64,000 nt of DNA, taken from the NCBI GenBank assembly GCA_034440615.1, contig JAOTOM010005095.1, positions 499,501 through 563,500 on the forward strand. The letters run 5' to 3'. The notes under the pieces are model-generated. The model searched no databases and was not told the DNA's origin. It saw only the letters and a program-made list of their open reading frames with translations. The DNA is from Ashinkailepas kermadecensis (lineage: Eukaryota > Arthropoda > Thecostraca > Neolepadidae). Numbering within the stretch: the first letter of the stretch is position 1; every line of letters begins with the position of its first letter. This document shows, one piece after another, positions 57,230 to 64,000 of this stretch. The position numbers and the translations under genes were made by a program.

Positions 57230-59340
57230 AAACCTCGTACCTTGCCCAGGAGCGGAGTCTACTAACCCCGAGGGTTCACCTCGACTAGGTCCCAGCGACT
57301 GGGTTCTGGGGCGAGAACGCGGTGACGCCTGCGCTGGTGGGGAGCCCGACAGTGGCATTCCCTTTTTCTGGGGCCCCAACCGGGGTGGAGGCGGAGGGGG
57401 GCCCATCTCGTTTCCTGACGGAGCCGGCCCTTCCACTCGCCGTCGCGGCGATGGGGTGGCTGACCGTGGGGGTAGAGGCTTGTCAGTCCCCTGGCGGACC
57501 CCGTCCGGGCCCTCTCCATCTGAGCGAGTCGTGCTCACTTGGCCTCGCGGGCACGCCTTTCAGCTTCTTGGTAATGCAAGCTTGCGTCGGAGATATGGAT
57601 TGGTTGGTGGGTGTTACGTGACGGAGATGGAGGTGCGGAAGCAGATGTCGAGGGTGAGGGAGAGGCCTGCCTCACGGGAGGGGGGTGGATTCAGAAAGGG
57701 AGGATGCGGATAAGAGGGATTTGGAGGGTGGGGGGGGTGCGTGAGGGGACTAGGTGGATAATTCCACCCGTGAGATGACGGGTGGGAAATGTGGGTGATT
57801 TCAAAGTAGATGACGTGGTAAATGGGAATGGGCTGGACTTTGGCGGGGACGACCGAGCAGGCCTCTTCGTCCGTTGGGCCTGAATCCACTCCCCACCTGC
57901 CGATCTTGATCGGGAGATCTCTGGTGGGTCATCAGTGCAATCATTCGTGGTGGGTAGAATACTGGCAGACTCGGCGTCGCCTTCGATTTGCTGCCTCTGC
58001 CTTGCCGGTGACACAAGTGGTACTCCAAAAGATCGAAGGAGTTATGTGCTGTGAGTTGTGAAATCAGCTCAGATGTCTTGCTGGGTTGAATGTATTGTGG
58101 GCCCGTCAAAGTAGATTTGGTTTTTGAAGAGTAAGAAATCCTGGGGTGAGACTTTTTATAGAGGTCCCTGGCCTTTCTAAACGCAATCTTTTTGGTGTGC
58201 TTTATTGAAATAATCTCCCTTTCTTTCATATAATTTGGACACGCGCGGTCATACGCGGTGTGAGGATCCTGTCCTTCACCGCAGTTAATACAAAACATAT
58301 TTTCAGAGGGGAAATTTTCACCAGAATGTTCATGGGAGGCACATGAGGCGATAACAATATTGGGTAGTGTGTTCGAACCCTTCGCACTTGAAGCAACGCA
58401 TGGGGTTCGGAAGAAATTATCGTATCTTGACCCGTGCGTAACCCACTCTTATCTCAGGAGGTGAATCGGTTTTGTTGAAAGTCAGGATAACGTTGTTTGT
58501 CGTAATCAGTTCTGCGCCTTTCTTCACTTTAATTTTACTGGCGCTAATCACTCCGAAGTCTGAAAATCCATCCACGATTTCGTCCTCGGACACATCTCTC
58601 ACGTCAAAGCAATTTATAATCCCCGGCGAGGTATTTTGTTTTGCAACGTTCCGCAGTCATTTCGATTGATTCATTCCCCTTTCTACCGTCCTTCCGCATA
58701 CTATACGCAAACTCATGACGATGTACGTGCCACACCTGCTTGCTCTGCTTCCACGAATTCCACCTCTAGTGCACCATTCAACTTCTGGCACCTCATAATC
58801 TCACCGAATCTGTCACATCCGTCCGTCCCCTGGAATGAGGATAGAGACGCAAGGTTTTTTCCCTCTGAAGACGAGGATACGAGGGCCGGGAACACGTTCC
58901 GTGGGGAAGTTCAGATCTCCGCGTTGGTAAGGGCTTGTCTGGCCCCTGCAAGAGGGACCAGGAGCGGTTTTTGGAATTGATTTGCCATGCAGTGCTGCTA
59001 CATTCGACTCCGCGGACGTCCCACCGCACTGGGGCCCTACTGGGGAACACCTATGCCCTAAGGACGGGATGACGCCTGACGCCCGCGGAGCTATACGGGG
59101 CAGGCGATGCCACCACCCGGCCGGGAGAGAAAGGCTCACCACCCCGACCGGGATTCAGCACCACCCGCCCCTTGACCCCTGCCGGCCAGGCCAGCAGGCA
59201 CTGGGCCGGGGCCAGACCTTCGGCCTGAGGCGACAAGTCGCTTGGCCCGTATGGGGCCCTACGGGCCCGCCCGCCCCTCCGGGATGTCGGGGCCAAAGAG
59301 GCGTGCTGCTCGTGGTGGTGATTGGCAGATTGACCATTGA
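57230..59340 (-). mobile_element. LINE copy C: 5' UTR and ORF1 only
   Basis: The 5' UTR (58985-59330) and a decayed ORF1 are present. ORF1 pieces include VSEDEIVDGFSDFGVISASK then TTNNVILTFNKT (58602-58417), a knuckle CFKCEGFEHTTQYC near 58390, and CINCGEGQDPHTAYDRACPN (58298-57801). The Pro-rich end of ORF1 reaches about 57240 and then meets the 5' end of copy B. ORF2 and the 3' tail are absent. Confidence 0.65.
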
Positions 59341-59474
59341 GCATATGCCACTCACGTTTGGCCCTGTATTTCGATAGAAAACAACAGGTCTCGCGCTTCG
59401 CAAACACGTTCGCCGTCGAAAAAGCAATATCGACAACGGTGACATATATAACTCGCTTCGCCTCCCTACCACGA

Positions 59475-59935
59475 GGTACGGTGTATCAGTAACAATGTCA
59501 GCCTCAAAAAGAGAGTTCACGCGACACTGAGTCGCAGCCGGACGGGAGTTAACGTCAGTCACAGAGGTCACACTCGCGGTCACGCGACACTGGGCCGCAG
59601 TCGGACGGGATCTAACGTCGGTCACAGAGGTCATACTCGCGGTCACGCGACACTGCACCGCAGTCGGACGGGAACTAACGTCAGTCACAGAGGTCACACT
59701 CGCGGTCACGCGACACTGGGCCGCAGTCGGACGGGAGCTACCGTCAGTCACAGAGGTCTCAGTCACAGAGGTCACACTCGCAGTCACGCGACACTGGGCA
59801 GCAGTCGGACGGGAGCTAACGTTAGTCACAGAGGTCACACTCCCAATCACGCGACACTGGGCAGCAGTCGGACGGGAGCTAACGTCGGCCACAGAGGTCA
59901 CACTCGCAGTCACGCGACCGCACACGACTGGCTAA
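59475..59935 (-). repeat. 63-bp minisatellite, about 7 copies
   Basis: CACGCGACACTG recurs at 59581, 59644, 59707, 59785, 59848 and 59911 with 63-bp spacing, except one 78-bp step with a 15-bp internal duplication. Because 63 is 21 codons, a minus-strand frame repeats VTSVTDVSSRPTAAQCRVTA. Open reading is a by-product of the unit length. Confidence 0.88.
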
Positions 59936-61077
59936 TGATACATGAGCAGCAGAACAATGTTCATCTAAAACTTGGACACTGAACAAACACATCAGTCTAA
60001 CAACAGCTGCCCGCAATCACTCGGCCTACAATGGTCAACAGCTGATCTGACACCAGGCAAGAGCTTGAGTATGAAACGGGCGAAGCCCAGCTTGGAATTG
60101 GTCCTCCTGGCCTCAGGCTAGATCGCTAGGGCACCAGCCAAGGCATATCGCGACCCGTATCGAAATTCGAGGCACGAGTGCACCACGACTTGATCACTGA
60201 CCAATACATATCCGCGTAAGGTGGCACTGGGCGAGCTAAACGAGGGAGGACAAAGCATAGACCACAGTGCGGGGATTATCAAGGCGCCATTCTCGGCAGG
60301 TTGCCTCCAGTGTCTCCAGTCGACAACTGCTGCCACAAAATAATGCCATTGAACACTGTGTGCAAGTACTTTAACCCTCGCCCAGCTGCGGGGTGGGGTG
60401 GGGATGTGGGGATGGGGATCTCCCCATGATTAGTTTTCTGTAATAACTCGAAAAGACGAATCGATATGAATTTGAAACGTGTGGGCAAAATTAAATACCA
60501 GCTCACAATGGGTCGGGCGTAAGTGGCGGCATAGTGACGTCACCCAATCAACTTGTGAAGGAACTTAAACCTTGTACAGAAAAACGCCGAAAATCGAGGG
60601 AGAGATACCAACAATCGGTTTTCGCCAATTAATAGCGAATTTCATCGGCAATAATGTTGTCAGCCCAATTTTTTTTTTGGTGCAGCATGGCTGTCAACAT
60701 TTGTACAACTAATTTTTTAAAGTATATTTCGAACGTATTTGACTTTTTTTTTCTCAAGAACAGAATATGTCATTCAGACTGAATTTGTGAATATTTATAG
60801 GACATTCCAAGTCCTTATATCCTTATCCAAGTGAATATTTATAGGATATTCCAAGTCCCATCCAAAACCTTGCAAATGATCACGACATGGGGTACCAAAT
60901 TTCCAGTGATGGTCTCAGTATTGTGAGAAACAGCTAATGGACAAAAGCTTACGTCCAAACACGGGCGGGAGGTGAGGTGGCGGTGGTAACTTGACCCCCA
61001 CCATCAGAGGCGCATCCAGTGGCGGGCTCCCCTCAGCAACTGGCAGCTGGCAGCTTGCATGGTACTCGTTGGACCGC
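59936..61077. other. No recognisable feature
   Basis: Mostly unique. GTGAATATTTATAGGA-ATTCCAAGTCC is duplicated at 60787 and 60834. If the exon at 61078 is real, its 3' UTR lies here. Confidence 0.5.
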
Positions 61078-61217
61078 TACAGCTGGTTGGCCAGCTTGCT
61101 CATCTCTGGCGGGGCCCGGCCCAGCAGAGTCATCAGTCGAATGGTCTGGCGCATCGCCCACATCTTCACAGAGTCGACACTGCCAACAGGCACACCGTCA
61201 GAGCTGCGGCCACGGCT
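61078..61217 (-). CDS. Candidate terminal exon of an unidentified gene
   Basis: On the minus strand a GC-biased stretch reads LSRGRSSDGVPVGSVDSVKM then WAMRQTIRLMTLLGRAPPEM and ends SKLANQL followed by TAG. Third positions are nearly all G or C, as in the C13-like gene and unlike decayed LINEs nearby. A plausible acceptor, GATGTCAG, lies just before the Leu codon. I do not recognise the protein. Upstream exons would lie at higher coordinates, perhaps beyond the window. It may also be chance. Confidence 0.35.
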
Positions 61218-61254
61218 CAACTGACATCCTGCAATCCTGAGTAGGAAGACGATA

Positions 61255-63205
61255 GTTAGCTATTTGGGTTTCAAGGGCACATCGGCTGCACTGGTCACAT
61301 AGCGCCCACAACTAGTTTATCCATGAAAACTCGGTAGGAAGATTGTGGTAAAACAGTGTCATGCTGAGGTGTAACTCCCCGCATACTGTCTCAGCTAAAA
61401 CATGTTTTCGCAGTCAGCCGTTTTGGGTTGGTTATTGGTTTTTACGACAAAATATGACGTGGTATAATTAACAATTGTTCCGGTTACGGCGGTCGTCTAT
61501 CCCACACGTCCCGGTGTGGAGATGTGTACCTCATCACGGGCGACTCAGCGCGGGGACGGGACTTGCGATTCGCTTCGGTCGGTGGCGAGATATGCATCCG
61601 CTTACGGTTTGTAGGTGGTGTAATTGGTTGGCCTGTTAATGGAACTGGAGGTGGAGGTGGAGGTGGACCCATTATTTGTCCAGAGGGGTTAGGTGGTGCG
61701 CGCGGCACCGACGGCGAGCGTTCTCGTGCATCGAGCCTCGCAGCCATGGGATGTACAGCCATGGGATGTATCGAGCCTCGCAGCCAGGCGTGGTGGGATC
61801 CCACCACGCCTTTCCCACCGATGTTTGGTGCCATACTGGTATTTCGCTCTGCTCGACCTCGCGCGGTCAGGTCCGGAGCTCCACTTCGCACAGGAATTCT
61901 CAGGACGGCAATGAGCTTGTCGATCGAAGAGATGAAATAGTTAATGGGGGTGGTCACTCATGGACTTCTGCGGAGTTGTGTGAGTGGATGCCACCATGGT
62001 CGGTTCAGTCACCTGAGTTGCAGAAGCGGCAGTTTGGCAGGCGACCGTGCGCTACTCAGGACGATGCTGTCTTAGGGAATTGCACGAAGCTTGTGTCCGC
62101 ATGACAGCAGAGCGAGCCGGTAAGACTTAGTCGGCTGCAACTCCAGCTACTGCCGCCTGGATTTCATCCCCTGACTTTACCGGGATGATAGCCAGCCAGC
62201 AAGTCTGTCAATTGACAGGCCGTCATCTTGTCCAGAGCATTGCTGACAGGAGGATCATAGCTTCGTGGTACTGGTGCAGAAGGTGGCATGTCTGTTCACT
62301 GCTGGTATGACTCGGGTTGAAGGGGATGGGCGGAACTGGCCACCACGGCCGCATAAGAGCGAGGTGTAGTTGCCGTATTGGCCATTTCTCGAGCTTCTCG
62401 GAATAACACGCCCCTGTCACACTTCAATTTTCTGATGCTCTGTTCCCGTTTGAACTCGATTGTGTTTTGGAGTTAAAAGTGAGTACAATGTTGTCCTGTG
62501 TCGTGTGAAACACTGTCCCTTTTCGTTTTCAATCTCCTTGCCTTCGGGACACCGAACCCTACAAGACCGCGGACAATTTCTTCACGTGGCACACATTGGG
62601 GGTGGGGGTGGGGGGACGCTTCCTGCCGTGCCAGCAGGAAGCCAAACATCCGCGGAGCTATACGGGGCAGGCGTGGCCGGGCCGGGAGAGAGGCTCACCA
62701 CCCTGATCGCACGTCAGCGCCGCCCACCCCTTGACCCTGGCCGGCCGGGCCGGCTGACGCTGGGAAGAAACTCAAACCCCCTAGCCCGAGACGACCTGTC
62801 ACTTAGCCAGTATGGGGCCCTACGGGCCGCCTCGCCCCTCCGGGACATCTGGACCAAAGAGGCGTGTAGGCTCCCCGTCACAATTAGCACCATGCGGTGG
62901 GGGACCTCAACCTCCAGGACTCCGTCAACCCCGGCGCACGGGCCGATGGGGCTCGACTACCGCGATGAAAAAGAGCGGACGGGTAGAATCTGGGAAGTGA
63001 TCCTACCTGCCCTTGGCTGGGAAATGTGATGTTATTAGGCCTAGTGAAGGACAGGGATACTCACAAAGGATGGATATTAATAGGGAGGCAGAGGGATGAA
63101 AGAGGAACTCCTAGTTTGGCTCCTCCAATTCGGACTGTTCCGCCGGATCATTGGAGCACTCAATCCCCCCCCCGCCACTCCACCACGGAAAGGTGGTGCC
63201 TCGTC
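61255..63205 (-). mobile_element. LINE copy D: internally deleted, 5' UTR plus part of ORF1 plus 3' tail
   Basis: The 5' UTR is at 62590-63205, ORF1 remains are at 62560-61484 (including TQDNIVLTFNS near 62490 and a Pro-rich end with PPTNRKRMHISPPTEANRKS), and the family 3' tail follows at once (61255-61450, with GTTAGCTATTTGGG). All of ORF2 is missing. The copy keeps both ends at about 1.95 kb. Confidence 0.68.
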
Positions 63206-63479
63206 AGAGGGAAATTAGTAGACGACCATTTTTGGGTGGTCGAATATGGGGAAGGAATGCTATTTCAACCTGTGACATCAGAATTTCAGGTTGCGCTTTG
63301 CAGTACAGTTTGAGCACTTGATCACAAAACAGGTCATTCAAAGGGCGACATTCAACATCCAAGTGAGGAAAATGTGATAATAATTGTTTGGAGTGAATAA
63401 TGCCATGGATTCGAAACAAATCCAGGAACCACCTGTCTTTCCAACTCTGGCTGCGGCCGCCACGGGGAACGGGCGTTTC
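63206..63479. other. No recognisable feature
   Basis: Sequence 5' of LINE D, with no signal. Confidence 0.5.
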
Positions 63480-63770
63480 AGGGGCGGCGTGTCACGTGGG
63501 ATGTAGTATCACGGAGACATGGTACTACGAGGAACCGAGTGTCACAGGAACGGAGAGTCACAGGAACTGGGTGTCACAGGGGCAGGGTGTCACGTGGGAT
63601 GTAGTATCACGGAGACATGGTACTACGGGGAACGGAGTGTCGCCAGAGACAGGGTGTCATGGGGGATGGGGTGTCACAGGAGATAGGGTACCACATGCGA
63701 CGGGTTGTCAGTGGCAACACATTGTCAGGGGCAGTGTCGCCAGGAACGGGAGGGGCCTTATTTCCTGACC
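63480..63770. repeat. Degenerate GTGTCAC repeat of about 18-20 bp
   Basis: GTGTCAC-RGGAACGGR-like units recur. A longer piece with GTGGGATGTAGTATCACGGA and GACATGGTACTACG is duplicated at 63496 and 63593, about 97 bp apart. Confidence 0.65.
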
Positions 63771-64000
63771 TACCGACGGCTACACAGAGGTCGACAGACG
63801 GAGAGATATGAGGAGCCATACATAGCTGAGGAACGCTACATGGGAATCACATTTTATGGGAAGCTACGAAAATAACCGTGCTGATGTGAAGCCACTTTAT
63901 CAGAGTCCAATAACAGACGGACATATGGGCATGCGGACAGACATACAAACAGACAACTTACAACAGTTTCCAATCAAAGACGAGTCGCTGCCAGTAGCCG
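63771..64000. other. No recognisable feature
   Basis: Unremarkable sequence to the window end. Confidence 0.5.

Noticed and set aside
59155..59925. 256-residue minus-strand protein
   Set aside because: It is the 63-bp minisatellite, whose unit is a multiple of three, joined to LINE 5' UTR sequence.

Overview
This window is animal nuclear DNA, most likely from an arthropod. It has small GC-rich exons in very long introns, several families of LINE retrotransposon, and an unusually heavy load of mini- and microsatellites. The exons use mostly C or G in third positions and are full of CGGCCGGC-like sequence. A crustacean source is a guess from the LINE types and base composition, not something the sequence proves. 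No bacterial gene structure, CRISPR or rRNA is present.

The one gene I can assemble is on the + strand from 14842 to 46204. Six exons (14842-15253, 33439-33748, 34422-34606, 39919-40106, 42790-43044, 45938-46204) join in compatible phases to give a secreted protein of about 538 residues. Its central part looks like the C13 (legumain/GPI8) caspase-like fold, but the catalytic His and Cys positions are replaced, so I read it as a probable pseudo-enzyme. Nearly every splice site of this gene has a tandem array or palindrome beside it, and in at least two introns the repeat unit carries copies of the splice acceptor. A second, unidentified gene may end with a small minus-strand exon at 61078-61217.

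Layout. 1-3.2 kb: a tRNA-like relic and a 1.4-kb element with 270-bp inverted ends. 3.9-10 kb: a 6.1-kb imperfect palindrome whose two 2.6-kb arms each carry a decayed retroelement gag-like reading frame pointing inward. 10-14 kb: a hammerhead-like motif, a TG tract and three unrelated tandem arrays. 14.3-33.4 kb: CpG-rich first exon and an 18-kb intron holding 68-bp repeats wrapped around head-to-head CR1 fragments, a decayed CR1/L2-like LINE ending in 114-bp and 23-bp arrays, a second CpG-rich island, and 33-bp, 64-bp and 59-bp arrays. 33.4-46.2 kb: exons 2 to 6, with palindromic hammerhead-bearing elements, a 270-bp satellite and large arrays at 42, 43-44.5 and 45-46 kb. 47.5-63.2 kb: four minus-strand copies (A to D) of one RNase-H-bearing LINE family, each broken differently, with a 63-bp array and the candidate minus-strand exon between them.

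Apart from the C13-like gene there is no evidence that genes here act together. The window is mainly a record of transposition and tandem amplification around one gene. Percentages, family names and splice sites come from reading by eye; no database or alignment program was used.
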